Part shown: positions 21,786-34,000 of the stretch, one piece after another
How positions within the stretch are numbered: the stretch's first letter is position 1
How the letters are laid out: every line of letters begins with the position of its first letter
Source: Leptobrachium leishanense
Taxonomy: Eukaryota; Chordata; Amphibia; Anura; Megophryidae
DNA length: 64,000 nt
Direction: 5' to 3'
Assembly: GCA_009667805.1 (NCBI GenBank)
Contig: CM019063.1
Location: forward strand, 56,962,881 to 57,026,880
Made by a program: the position numbers and the translations under genes
Notes under the pieces: model-generated
The model's input: the letters and a program-made list of their open reading frames with translations, nothing else
The model's database searches: none
What the model was told of the DNA's origin: nothing

Positions 21786-22480
21786 ACAGTAGGATGGAGA
21801 TAGATTTATTGATGTAAGGGAATAGAGTCTGATGGAGAGATTGATTTATTGATCGAGGGGTGCAGAGTTGAGTGGAAAAGATGACTTATTGATGGAGTGG
21901 TACACAGTTGGTTGGAGAGATCGATTGATTTATTGATGGGTGGGTACACAGTTTGGTGGAGAGATTGATTGATGGATGGGTATACAGTTGGGTGAAGATT
22001 GCTTTATTGATTGTGGGTATACAGTTGGGTGGAGATTGCTTTATTGATCTGGGGTATACAGTTGGGTGGAGAGATTGATTGATTTATTGATGGATGGGTA
22101 TAGAGTAGGGTGGAGAGATTGATTTAATGATTTATTGATGGATGTGTATAGAGTTGGGTGGAGATTGATTTATTGACAGAAGGGTATAGAGTTGGGTGAA
22201 GATTGATTTATTGGTTGATCTTGGGTATACAGTTGGGTGGAGATTGATTTATTGGTTGATCTTGGGTATACAGTTGGGTGGAGATTGATTTATTGATCTG
22301 GGGTATACAGTCAGGTGGAGTGATAGATATACTGATCGAGGCATAGACCGTTTGGTAGAGAGATTGATTTATTGATGAAGGGGTATACATTTGGGTAGAG
22401 ATTGATTTATTGATGCAGGGGTATACAGTCAGGTGGAGAGACTGATTTATTGACGGAGGGGTGTACAGTTGTATGGAAGG
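21786..22480. repeat. Minisatellite, about 40-bp unit
   Basis: Irregular units of GATTGATTTATTGAT plus GGGTATACAGTTGGGTGGAGA repeat about 17 times, with length variation. Confidence 0.9.
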
Positions 22481-23540
22481 AGTATTTCATTGATGGAAGA
22501 GTTGGTAAATAACCACTACAAAAAATTCTCTTCGCGTTTTCCATACCAGTCACGAGCCTTCCTCAATTATTAGCTTGTTTTAGACATTCTTGTTTTCAGA
22601 GGAAGTGGGGAATCCTGTCCTCATGCTGACCATACTCTCGGCAGTTCATGAACATGTATTACAGACATACATTGGAATTTGCTGATTTTTCCCTTGTGTT
22701 TCTTAGTTAATTACTGCAGTATAGCTGGATGTAAAAATGTATACTACTCATTTAAATCTTTAGTGGTTTATCTGTCAATCAAAAGAAAAATATGTTTGCA
22801 ATTACCAATTTACGGATGGCGTTGTTGCAAAATACAGAAGGCAAAAAGTCTGTAAATTTGTTCTGCCATGAAGTCCATAGCAAAGTTGAGAATTTTAGCC
22901 CAATATCACTTGATAAATAGGATTCTGTGAGACAGAATTCTTTCTTTTATGTCTTAGTTTTGGTGCAAGCATTGATCTATCTTTGTCAGGAACATCTTTA
23001 GGCCGAATTTTTTGAAAACAAAAAGGCAGAATTGTGACAAAGATCACAAAGAGGAGTGGGAGAAACGCAAAAGCAAAATTGCACGTAAAGTATGGAAATA
23101 CCTCTTGGCGCATCGTTTGATGACACTTTCAGGTCTAACCTGACTAATGCTCTAGATGCAATTAGTTTGATTGACAGCTCATTACAGTTGTAAACAGATT
23201 AACCTTGCCATTCCGAACACAGATGACCTGATTATGAGATTTTCCCTATCTCCCTGAGTATCATCCCACTCTAGTTAATTCCATTACAACATGGATTATG
23301 GTGCTGGTTTGGTTTACTACAGAAAGGACACCCCGTCCTGGTCGCTTCCAATTTGGATTTAATAAACATGTTGCCAATATAAAACAGACTGTAATTTTGA
23401 CGTTTCCGAATTTGACACTTCACTTCACTTGTAAAAATGTTTTACAGGAGCAATCGATACATGTTGGGTTCTGTGGAAAATTTTCCAATTTCTCCCAAAT
23501 TGGAGCTTTTCAAATTCAGTCACAAGTAAGAAAACAATAT
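22481..23540. other. No feature recognised
   Basis: About 1 kb of AT-rich text; the small frames have no recognisable domain. Confidence 0.3.
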
Positions 23541-24439
23541 CAGGGTTATTCAAAGAGAATCGAAAAGTCTCCGCATGTTCGGTGACTTTTCGTTCTCTTC
23601 AATTCGGGCCGATTCGGCAATCCCAGTTCCGCGACCCTGCGGTGTATTCAGCAAGCACCACAGGGCTGTCGAAGCGCAGGGAAAAGCTGCCGCAAACCCG
23701 ACGAAAAGTCACCGCAAAAACCTGGCGAATGCACGCCGAAACCCGCAAAAACATCTGGATTAACCCGCCGAAGACACCGGAAAAATCCGAGCAGGAGCAG
23801 ATCACACGCAGCGCAGCCTCCGGAAAAAGCCGACACCGCAGACGAGTGAAGAGAATAAATTAGGAAAACACTTTGCTTGAATGTTTAAAAAGTGAAACGC
23901 TGTTTGCAAAGAAACTACTGAGCGAAAATGTCTGAAATTTACATATGAGGTCCAGGGAATGATAATAAAGAGGGCTGTTACAGAAAAAATAAGTAAAATA
24001 AAAAATAAAAAAAATCGGACTTTTTAAAAAAAAATCCAGAAAAATGCTTAAAATATCCGAAAACATCTATAAATAAAGAGACTCTTTACTGCAGAATTTT
24101 ATAATGAATGGTTTATTAGATATTGAATTAAAACGGAATATTTTTAACATTGAAGCCTATGGGATTCTTCTGAATAAACCTGTCGAACGAAACCACCGAA
24201 TGGCAGGGCATTTCGGGAACCTTTCACTGCTGGTTTGTGTTCTCTGAATAGCCGAAGCAGTGCTTTTTCATGGGGATTTCACTGCCCTCAAACAGGCACC
24301 GTATGTTCAGGCAATTTGCCAGGATTTGGCGAATTGCCTGCTCTCTGAATAGCCGAATGGCCAAGAAAGGTAACCGAACCCTGATTTTCAGCGTTCGGTT
24401 ACCTTTCTCCAGCCATTCGAATCTCTTTGAATAACCCTG
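23541..24439. mobile_element. MITE family C, complete copy
   Basis: It begins CAGGGTTATTCAAAGAGA and ends with the inverse TCTCTTTGAATAACCCTG. The flanks read TAT on both sides, a possible 3-bp duplication. The interior order matches 1060-1938 closely. Confidence 0.75.
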
Positions 24440-24499
24440 TATGTATGTTTTTTTAATTATAAAATCCTTCTAATAATAGTTTTCAGCTTATAGATAAAC

Positions 24500-25235
24500 T
24501 AGGGACCTGCAAACCTTCAATATTCGATTCTAATTCAAAATCGCCGTACATATTTGATTCGATTCGGAAGTGAGCAGATCGATTCGAAAACTTTTCAAAT
24601 CAGTCACTTTCTTAATCAGAAACTCTGGTATCGGACTCTTGGAGTCCGATTCCGGAGCTTGTCCTGCAACGTGTCTCCCAGACGCACAGCATGGGACTGG
24701 GAATGTCTCACTACTAGGCGCCGCCCCCTCCAGCAAGACTGACATGTGAGACGTCACATGATGCCAGAGGAGGCCGACAGCGTGTGCGGTCGAAGCAGCG
24801 ATGATGTGTTCAGGCGGGACAGAGGAACAAGTAGCAGGCAGGTCTGAGCCAAGCTGGTGATGGTGAGTATAACTACCCTGTCAATCCTTTATTGTGCTTC
24901 TTTTGCAGGATGGTGAAGGTGATGGAATGGATTATTTATCATCACCAGAAGAAGATCAGATGGCTGCCATCTTGCTGTGTGGGTGTAGAATGAGAGCGAC
25001 TGTGGTGGGGGGCTTAGAACTGGCCATATTAATTATAGGGGTCTGCTCTGTATGGGGAGATAATAAATGATATGTAACGTCAGCTGTAACGTCAGCTGAA
25101 CCTGTATACACAAACCTAGCCAGGCTGCATCCTACAGGAAAGTGGCACTCAACGATTCGATTCGAATTCGAAGCTTAACAGCCAATTTGATTCGTGATTC
25201 AATTTGAGCGAAAATGTGTGATTCGCAGGGCCCTA
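24500..25235. mobile_element. hAT-like non-autonomous element
   Basis: The ends TAGGGACCTGC and GCAGGGCCCTA are inverse copies. The bordering octamers AGATAAAC (24492-24499) and AGTTAAAC (25236-25243) match in seven of eight positions. Subterminal ATTCGATT words occur on both sides in inverse form. No coding frame. Confidence 0.75.
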
Positions 25236-25525
25236 AGTTAAACGTAAGGATACTTTTAGGGATAGTTTAAATTTAAGGTTAGGGTTGCTTGCATTAGTAG
25301 AAGAAATAGAATCTGTTGTCTAAAATTAATCAGAATGTTAGGGGTTAATCTTAGGGTTAATACTAATCCTAAACGTAATGCTAACTGTAAAACTAGCACA
25401 AATAGTAACCTAATCCCAAAACAAACCATAGCCCTACATGTAACCCTAACCCTAAAACAAGCACAAATAGTAGCCTAACCCTTATTATATACTCAAATAT
25501 TAACCCAAAACCTAATACTACCTCT
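25236..25525. repeat. Degenerate telomere-like repeat (CCCTAA-type), split by MITEs
   Basis: Words such as AACCCTAACCCTAAAACAAG and AGGGTTAATCTTAGGG dominate. The same low-complexity text resumes at 26839-26860 and 27460-27590 after MITE insertions, so the array existed before them. It is too degenerate and mixed in orientation to be a telomere. Confidence 0.7.
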
Positions 25526-25955
25526 AAGGCTAGGGTCAGACTAACTCATTTTTCGCGTTGTCCGTGAAAAAGTGCGTTCGAACGAATGGACGTATTTTTT
25601 CACGTAATACGCGATAGCGGTCATACGATGCGCATTTTCGTCCGTGATTTGTACGGATCATCAATAAAACACTTTTTGCGTCTGGACGTGATGTTGGCCG
25701 GACATTAGCAGCGTCTGACGTCTCCTAATCACACACACATGCCACTAGCGGACGCAGCGCACTCTGTACGTCAGTACTAGCGGTTTGACGTTCTCGAAAA
25801 AATGCGTTCGTTTGCCACTTGCGTTGCGCGGCCGCACTTTCGTGCGGCCGTTCTTCGTGTGCTGCCCGGCATTGGACGTCATTTGCTGCTAGCACGGCCG
25901 CGATTAAGTGCGGCTAAACGCACGTTAATATTGCGCTCGTCTGACCCTAGCCTAA
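25526..25955. mobile_element. Harbinger-like MITE, family A
   Basis: GGCTAGGGTCAGAC ends flanked by TAA (CTCTAAGG and GCCTAAACC). It is in the opposite orientation to the copy at 114-542. Confidence 0.72.
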
Positions 25956-25977
25956 ACCAGACCCTAAATGTAACCCT

Positions 25978-26838
25978 AAGGCTAGGGTCAGACGAAAGCA
26001 TTTTTCCCCGCGAACGTGAAAAGTGCGTCCGAACGCATTGACGTATTTTTTCATGGAATGCGCAAAAACGGTCAGACAACACGCATTTTCGGGCGTGATT
26101 TTGTACGGATCGTCAATAAAACTCTTTTTGCGTCTGTACGTTATGTAGGCTGGACATTAGCAGTGTCTGACATCTCCTAATCACGCAAACACGCCGCTAT
26201 GCCGTAGCTGCGCACTCAGTACGTCAGTACTAGCGGTTCAGCATTCTCAGAAAAATGCGTTCAAATTCCACTTGCGTTGCACGGCCGGACTTTTGTGCGG
26301 CCGTACATCATATATTGGCCGTCATTGCCCGTCATCTGCTGCTAGTGCAGCCGTAATTATGTGCGCCAGAACGCACGTTAAGGCTGGGGTCAGACCAGCG
26401 CACTTTTAACGTGCGTTCTGGCGCACATAATTACGGCCGCACTAGCAGCAAATGACGGGCAATGACGGCCAATATACGAAGTACGGTCGCACGAAAGTCC
26501 GGCTGCGCAACGCAAGTGGAAAACGAACGCATATTTTCGAGAACGCCGAACCGCTAGTACGGACGTACAGAGTGCGCAGCTGCGGCATAGCGGTGTGTGT
26601 GTGTGATTAGGAGATGTCAGACGCTGCTAATGTCCAGCCTACATAACGTCCAGACACAAAAAGAGTTTTATTGACGATCCGAAAAAATCACGCACGAAAA
26701 ATGCGCATCGTCTGACCGTTTTCGCGCACTCCGTGAAAAAATACGTCACTTCGTTCGGACGCACTTTTTTACGTTCGCGGGGAAAAATGCTTTCGTTTGA
26801 CCCTAGCCTTAAAGTGCGCTGGTCTGACCCCAGCCTAA
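25978..26838. repeat. Head-to-head pair of family A MITEs (large palindrome)
   Basis: The copy at 25978-26390 and the copy at 26390-26818 are inverse to each other with high similarity, for example GAAAGCATTTTTCCCCGCG at the left and its complement at the right. An additional GGCTGGGGTCAGACC end pair (26381 and 26838) shows the second element was inserted at the edge of the first. The arms total over 400 bp each. Confidence 0.75.
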
Positions 26839-26860
26839 AACTAATAGTAGTAACACATAA

Positions 26861-27459
26861 GGGGTTATTCAGAGAGCACCAAATTGGCCACGGAATTGCA
26901 CCGATCGTTGAATTTCCTCGTAAGGTGCAATTTTGTGGCCACTCAGCTGTTCAAAAAGCTGGCAATTCACCAAATATTAGAAAACTGCCAGCGAAATACA
27001 GTGACCTTTGGCGGCAGTGAAATCTATTCAAAGAACAGCAGTGAAATGTCAGCGAAATGCCCTGATGGTATTCAGTGGTTTCATTCGACAGGTTTATTCA
27101 GGCGAATCCCCTTTTCCGGATTTTTTTGGCAAAACATTTAATAAAAAAAATTTTACATGGTGTTTTTTTCTCTGTAACAGACCTTTTTATTATTATTCAT
27201 AGGACCTTATATATTATTTCCAGGCATTTTCTTGCACTAGTCTTATTTAATACGCCTTTAAAAATTTACGGTTTGAGTTTTTTACCTCTGTTTGGTGGCT
27301 GGTTGGCTTTTTTTGGATCGATTCGGCAGTTTGTTCGGTGGATCGTCGGCTGCATTCAGTGGTTTTTCGGATCGATACGGCTGAATTCACTGAGTCAGCA
27401 AATGAAGGGGGCATAAGTGCGCCGTGGGAGACATATTTCGGTGCTCTTTGAATAGCCCA
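26861..27459. mobile_element. MITE family C, short variant
   Basis: It starts GGGGTTATTCAGAGAGCACC and ends GGTGCTCTTTGAATAGCCC. TAA stands at both outer borders. It sits in the telomere-like repeat. Confidence 0.68.
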
Positions 27460-27726
27460 TTAAATGCAACCATAACCCTAAAACTAAACCTAAGCCTAAA
27501 ACAAGCATAAATAGTAACCCACACCTAATTACAAACCCTAGCCAGAAAACTAACCCTAGCACTAATATCAATAGCTTGAAAAAATGGTTCAAACTGGCAT
27601 AATGCAGGATCAGTCTTGATCTTTATCTTCCTGTTTCACAATGGGAGGGGGCATCTTTTTTTCAGATTCGAGGAGGAAATGGAGAATGGATCTCTTTAAC
27701 CTAAAATAGTTTGAAAAACCAATTAT
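27460..27726. repeat. Remainder of the CCCTAA-like array and flank
   Basis: Continuation of the array at 25236 (AACCATAACCCTAAAAC...) to about 27590, then plain sequence. Confidence 0.6.
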
Positions 27727-28953
27727 TTAACCCTTTCGCTGCTGATGCTTTTCACACCTCTGTGCTGAGGTCATTTTTACCGGTTTTGCTCATCATGTTT
27801 AAACGTGTTTTGAAGGCTTATTTTAGTATATGACCCAGACATATTATATATCGTTCTTTCCGTCAGACTCGGTAGATTCATAATATGTCATTATTATATG
27901 TATACGTCATGACCTGTCTGTATATTATAACAAAAAATGCAATAAAATATGTATTTTCAATAATTTACAATGTGTAAAGTGTTTTTTTTTCACGTTTTAA
28001 CATGCGAGCAATTGCAGTTATATTTTGTATGGGGTGCGCTTGTGAAAAATATTAGAGATGGGGTCTCGTTACATTTTTTTTTGGGGAAAATTACACGATT
28101 TTTAACAAACGCACCGCATACAAAAATCGTTAGTGCAGCATCATTGTTCACATTATAATTGAAATGGGAACAATATTGTTGCATTAACGAACCAAAAAAA
28201 AGAAAAAAAAAATGATTATTTTTTTTTATAATTTTTTTTAAATATATTTTTATTTTTATTTTAAATTTTTATTTTTTTTAAAAAACTTTTTTCACAGTAG
28301 TGTTTGGTATCGTTGGAACGGCCATGCTCTGGCCGATCCAACCATACCAAACTTTAACCCCTAGCTGCCACGGATCGGGAGATAAGGAGTTCATTGGAAC
28401 TCCCTATCTCCACCGTTGGTGGCAGTTAGGGGTTAACTCTAGGACTGACGATGACGCCAGTCCTCAGGGGGAGTTCCCGGAAGCTTGGCCGACATCCAAG
28501 ATGTCGGCCAGCTCCGGGAAAGGATCACGAACCGGCGCTTTTCAGCGCCGATTCGTGATCCGGCTCCCCAGGGGTTAATGCCAGGTACCATTTGGAAGGG
28601 CAGGCTGTGCCCTTCCAAATGGTGCCTGGGTTAACCCCCGCAACGCCGCCGATCGGGAGGGAGAGAGGTCCAAAGGACCTCCCCCCCTCCCTTTCAGGCG
28701 TCTCCTCCGCACATGCGGGGGGGCGCCTGAATTAGGTGTCATCGCGCTGCCGCGATGACACCTAATTTCATCGGCGGCGGTTCCGGATGCTGGGCTGACA
28801 TCGAGGATGTCAGCCCGCACCGGGGGGGCCAGCGATCGGCCGGAACCCGGCCGAACGCTGGCCCCAAAGTGAGGACGCGCTCAGCGTGTCCTCAGCACAC
28901 CAGGAGCCATGTGGAGGACGCGCTGAGCGCGTCCTCCGCATGGAAGTGGTTAA
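27727..28953. mobile_element. piggyBac-like TTAA element, family B, copy 2
   Basis: TTAACCCTTTCGCTGCTGA at the left and CATGGAAGTGGTTAA at the right, bounded by TTAA. The interior repeats the hairpin chain of copy 1, including an inner TTAACCCCTAGCTGCCACGG...GGGGTTAA hairpin at about 28355-28435. No transposase. Confidence 0.68.
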
Positions 28954-29076
28954 TGAACCATTTAAACGATTTGTTGACATCTTTTCTTTAGCCTTGATAG
29001 ATAATTATTTTAATTAAATAATCATTTATTCAGGAATTGATTCATTACGTCTCTTAATCCTGGTCCCCTTTCTTCA

Positions 29077-29950
29077 GGGGTTATTCAGAGAGCACCGAAA
29101 TATCGCCGACATTTCAGTGCCCTTACGTCCCCGCACTTCAGGCATTTCGGCGATTCTAGTTCGCCGACTCTGAAGGGTATTCAAGTACAACCGCAGGGTC
29201 CCCTAAGTGCAGGAAAAACCCGCCGCAAACCTGACAAACACTCACTGTCGAACGCTGCCGAAAAACACTGAACGCATCCGATAAACTGGCGAAAAAACAC
29301 GAAAGCAGCCGACAATCAGCCAATCAGCCTGCCAAATGCCTCCAATCAGCCGTCGAAAAAAAGCCGACCAGCCACCGAACAGGAATAAAAAGAAAAATAC
29401 AAATTGCAATTATTAAAAGCCATTTTAAACAAAACTAGAGCATGAAAAAACATGGAAATAATATATAAGGTTCTATGAATAACAATAAAAAGGTCTTTTG
29501 CAGATTAAAAAAAAAACGCAGTTTAAAACAAATCAGAATCAAAATTTTCGCAGAAAAAAATCTAGAAAGATGCCCAAAAATTTCTAAAAAATAAATTAAT
29601 AAAGAGATTTTATGCTGCAAGTGAAAAGAGTAAACGGTTGAATAAAATTTTTATAAAGTTTTTTTTTTACATTGAAACCTATGGCATTCACCCGATTAAA
29701 CCTGTCGTACGAAAGCACCAAAAATCTGGGCTGTTCGCCAACTTTTCGGTGCTGTTCAGAGTTATCTGAATGGATTCATCATTACTTATCTATGGGGAAA
29801 TTCACTGCCGCCGAATTGCACCGTATTTCGCCAATATTTTTTAAATTACCGGCTTTTTGAATAGCCGAATTGCCACAAAATTGCACCGGTTGGGGAAATT
29901 CACTGTTCAGTGCAATTCAGTGGCTAATTTGGCTCTCTTCGAATAACCCC
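29077..29950. mobile_element. MITE family C, complete copy
   Basis: GGGGTTATTCAGAGAGCACC at the left, TCTCTTCGAATAACCCC at the right, with the usual interior landmarks and an A-rich core. Confidence 0.72.
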
Positions 29951-30432
29951 TTCGGTGTCACTAATAGGGTTTTTCAAAGAGCACCGAAATTCCACCGGGG
30001 AGTCAAATTTGCAGACCCTGCAGTGAATTCAGCATTCACCGCAGGGTCCCAGAAACGCAGGGAACACGCCGCCAAATGCATCTGAAAAAACACTGCAAAA
30101 CCGCCAAATCAATCAAACATCACCGCAAAACTGCCAAATCGATCTGAAAATCTGCCGAAAAAATACTGAATCGATCTGAAAAACCGCCGAATGTATCTGA
30201 TGATCCACCGCAAAACCGCCGTAGCGATCTGAAAAAAGCCAGCAACCTGCCGAACAAAGCACTGACAAGCCGACAAACGGGTAAAAAAACAAAAAAACAC
30301 TGAGTTTTAAAAGCTATTTGCAAAAAAAACTAGTGTACGTAAATGTCTGAAAATAAATGTGTAATGTCCTATGAATAATAATACAAAGTTCTGTTACGTA
30401 GACTTTTTGCTGCAAATTAAAACAATAAATAG

Positions 30433-31586
30433 TTTAACCCTTTCGCTGCTGAGGCATTTCACGCCTCTGTGCTGAGCTCATTTTTAACGGTTTCGCTCAT
30501 CATGTTTAACCGCGTTTTGAAGGCTTATTTTATTATATGACCCAGACATATTATATATCGTTCTTTCTGGCAGACTCAGCAGATTCATAATATATCATTA
30601 TTATATGTATAAGTCATGTCCTGCCTGTATATTATAACAAAAAATACAATAAAATTAGAATTTTCAATAATTTACAATGTGTAAAGTGTTTTCTTTCACA
30701 TTTTAACATGCGAGCATTTGCGTGTATATTTTCTATGGGGTGCGCTTGTTAAAAAAATTAGAAATGGGGACTCGTTACATTTTTTTGGGGGAAAATTATG
30801 CGATTTTTAACAAACGCACCCCATACAAAAATCGTTAGTGTAGCATCATTGTTCACATTATAATTGAAATGGGAACAATATTGCTGCATTAACAACAAAA
30901 AAAAACTTGTTTATTTTTTTTTAGATATTTTTTTAATATACTTTTATTTTGATTTTTATTTATTAAATTTAATATGGTCATGTTTGGTATCACTGGAAAG
31001 GCCATGCTCTGGCCAATCCAACAATACCAAACATTAACCCCTAGCTGCCACGGATCGGGAGATAGGGGGTTCACTGGAAAAATGTGTATCGTCGGGGGTT
31101 GCTGCACCTCTCGTGCAGGGATGACGTCCTTGGCAATCAGCACTGGCCACCCTTTCTGGGTGAGAGCAGGCTGATTTGCATATGGAAAATTCATCCCTGT
31201 AATGGTACAAGCAAGCTAAAAACCTTGTTTGTGAGACCTGAGTGGGCACCCACCGTAGAGCAGGCCATTGTGCTGTTGCTCGTTCTCAGGACCCTCACAA
31301 ACACCCCCCTTGTTTTTCACTATAATTGTAAAGGGTCATCCAGACGTGGAACCCTTGCTTGATGTGCCTAAAGGGGTGCCAGCGCAATGACATCTATCTT
31401 CCCCCCGGGTGTCCCGGAGTGCTGGGCTGACATCCAAGATGTCAGCCCACACTGGGGGGGGCAGCAATCGGCCGGAATCCTGGCCGATTGCTGCCTCCTG
31501 TGCTAGGACGCGCTCAGCACGTCCATAGCACAGGAGCTGCACTTGACAGGATGCGCTGAGAGCGTCCTTAGCAGCCAAGTGGTTAA
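30433..31586. mobile_element. piggyBac-like TTAA element, family B, copy 3
   Basis: The ends TTAACCCTTTCGCTGCTGAGG and (inverse) TTAACCACTTGGCTGCTAAGG share an imperfect terminal repeat. The TTAA target is duplicated against the empty site inferred from other family C copies. Part of its hairpin chain has been replaced by a repeat G fragment. Confidence 0.72.
31085..31375 (-). mobile_element. SINE-like repeat family G, reverse orientation
   Basis: It contains the inverse of CACCCAGAAAGGGTGGCCAG and of the GTGAGGGTCCTGAGAAC head, with a CAAGCAAGGG-type tail complement near 31350. It lies inside piggyBac-like copy 3. Confidence 0.5.
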
Positions 31587-31947
31587 TAAATATTTAATAA
31601 AAATAGGGAAATATTTTTAACATTGAAACCTATGGGATTCGTTAAACCTGCTGAATGAAACCACCTAACATCAGGGCATTTCACTGACATTTCGGTGCAG
31701 TTCAGTATTCTCTGAATAGATTAACCTTTTGCTTCTCTCTGGGGATTTCACTGCCGCCGAAGGTCATCTTATTTCGCTGGCAATTCTCTAATATTTATTA
31801 ATTTTATTTATTTATTTTTAATTATTTATTTATTTGGTGAACTGCCAGCTTTCTGAATAGCCGAATGGCCACGAAATTGCACCGTACGGGGAAATACACA
31901 GCTAGGTGCAATTTCGGAGCTAATTCAGCTCTCTTTGAATAACCCTG

Positions 31948-32303
31948 TGAGAGAAGCAGCCACACTGTGAAAAAACATTCAACAAACTTTATTGTTGCAT
32001 TACAACATCCAGGGTGATGGCGGAGAACTGCAACAGCTCTGGGATCACTCATTGCTGTACAGGGATAAAATTCAGTATGTCATTATCAGCAGAAAACCCT
32101 GTATTGTGCAGCTATAATGTCTCACTGTACCTTCTTTTGTGATGAATGGTGCCTACATATAGATAAAAATGTTATATTCCGTTCATCTGTCTATGATCAC
32201 CACAAATCCCCATAGGAGATCTGAACATTTTAATTATTTATTTCCATCACTATACCTGTATATAGGCCATTCCTGTCTGTATGCTGATAATCTTGGTTTT
32301 GTG
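31948..32303. other. No feature recognised
   Basis: Single-copy-looking text; its last eight bases are the target duplication of the next element. Confidence 0.3.
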
Positions 32304-32816
32304 TAGGCTTGTGCACCGATTTTTTTTTCGGTTCGATTCGATTTTTCGGATTTTTCAACTTTTCGATTCAGCTCGTTTCGACTGATTTCTGTTTCGATTC
32401 GGTTCGGCTCGACTCGTTTTTCGTGTACATTTTTTTCTCGGAATTTCGACCATTTTTCGTATTTTCATGTCACTTAGCTCGTTTTTTGTATCGACTTTTC
32501 GTATTTTCGGAAATTTTCGTTTTTCGGAATTGTAAATGGTTTCGGAATATCGACCATTTTTCGTATTTTCGTGTCACTTAGCTCGTTTTTTGTATCGACT
32601 TTTTGTATTTTCGGAAATTTTCGTTTTTTCGGAACGTCTGTTCTCTTCGTTTCAAAGCAATAAATTTCGATTTGACACATTTCAAGTACATTTGAAAATT
32701 CCGAAAATATTTCGTTTCGGCTCGGAAAACTTTTTGGATCTGCCATTTTCGGATCTAAAAATTTTCGGAAAATCGGCCGCATCCGAAAATTCCTAAACCC
32801 GAAACGCACATCCCTA
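32304..32816. mobile_element. hAT-like MITE, family E, copy 1
   Basis: The ends TAGGCTTGTGC and GCACATCCCTA are imperfect inverse copies. The 8-bp GTTTTGTG stands at both borders (32296-32303 and 32817-32824). The interior is rich in TTTTCG and internally repeated. A second copy is at 51770-52542. Confidence 0.85.
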
Positions 32817-32984
32817 GTTTTGTGCGAAACTATGCAAATTAAGGGACACTACGCAGTGCCTATAACTTTTCATCTCAACAGCAAACCATATTTGCATGCT
32901 ATTCTGAGTTTTTACTGTAAGGAATCCTTTTGTTTCTTGTATGTCAATTTTCATTTTATTACGTTCCAGTGGATGAATAGTTTT

Positions 32985-33088
32985 TCTTTATACAGTCCTG
33001 TAATTGAGCAGGTCACCACATATCTGCTTGTTCCGTTCCTATGTCTGCATACTGTTTTCACATCCTCATTGCACTGATTTTTTTCTAA
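32985..33088. repeat. Direct repeat flanking family H element, left copy
   Basis: The text from TACAGTCCTGTAATTGAGCAGGTCAC onward recurs in diverged form at 33903-34000 (TACAGTCCTGTAATTCAGCAGGTCAC), on the other side of the H element. Confidence 0.65.
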
Positions 33089-33093
33089 AGTAA

Positions 33094-33826
33094 AGGGGCT
33101 CTATTACACTCCTTGCGCAAAAAAGCTTGCGCAGCGCAAATTTTTTTTGCGCGCAGCGTTAAACATTAACGCGCGTAAATTAACGCTGGCATTAAAATCC
33201 GAGCGCATCTTTTCATCCGTCCGAAAATATCGCACATAAAAAATACGCGCGTGCATTAACGCTGAGCGCAGAAATCAGTGTGCGGACTGTTTTTTCACGC
33301 AATTCAGCCAATCAGAATTAAGAAGCACAATTGTCTCCCGTTAAGTTTTTGCGCCTGTCAAAGTCAATCTGAGTATATATGCTGCAGCAATAATAAAAAC
33401 ACCCGCAACCTCTCTATTTTATTGTTTGGGTATGTGTAGAATGTGTAGAATGTGTAACTATACTGTGCAGTATTGTTTTTTTTCAGGCTGGTGTATTTGG
33501 TTTCAGCCAGGACGTTCAGATTTGCACTTACCATCAGCTTTTCAAAGACGTTAAAATTATGCGCGCAAACGTTGTTCGTAAAAATTTGCGCATCGATTGT
33601 AATACCATCCGCGTACCAGCGCACGAACGCATTTGTGCTCACAATGTTAAGTATGGGATGCGCGCACGAACTTGCGCTCGCGCAGGGTTCGCGCAGGGTC
33701 ACTCGCGTTAGACGTTAACGCGCATCGTTTGCGCGAACGCCGTAATACGACGTTCAGCGCGAAGTGTTTTTCCCCTCGCGTTTTTGCGCACGTGCAATAT
33801 TGTGCGTGAAGAATGTAATATTGCCC
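33094..33826. mobile_element. TIR element, family H, copy 1
   Basis: The ends GGGCTCTATTACACTCCTTGCGC and (inverse of right) GGGCAATATTACATTCTTCACGC form an imperfect inverted repeat. The interior is rich in GCGC and CGCA words. Related copies are at 39216, 42361 and 47556. Superfamily undetermined. No coding frame. Confidence 0.6.
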
Positions 33827-33902
33827 AAGATGTTTAATTTTACTAGACGTTTACTGAACTTTAATGCTTATCTCTTTCTACACATTTTATTCCCGTATTT
33901 TC

Positions 33903-34000
33903 CTTTGTACAGTCCTGTAATTCAGCAGGTCACTGGATATCTGGTTGTTCCGGGCATATTGTTCTTGCATCCTCCTTGAAATCATTTTCTCTAACATAAA
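33903..34000. repeat. Direct repeat flanking family H element, right copy
   Basis: Diverged partner of 32985-33088. Confidence 0.6.

Larger units (their letters stand above)
29966..31947. mobile_element. MITE family C, interrupted by a piggyBac-like element
   Basis: It begins AGGGTTTTTCAAAGAGCACC and ends CTCTCTTTGAATAACCCTG. Family C text runs to 30432 and resumes at 31583 (AATAAATATTTAATAAAAATAGG, then ACATTGAAACCTATGGG). Other C copies read straight through this point, which shows the insertion. Confidence 0.72.
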
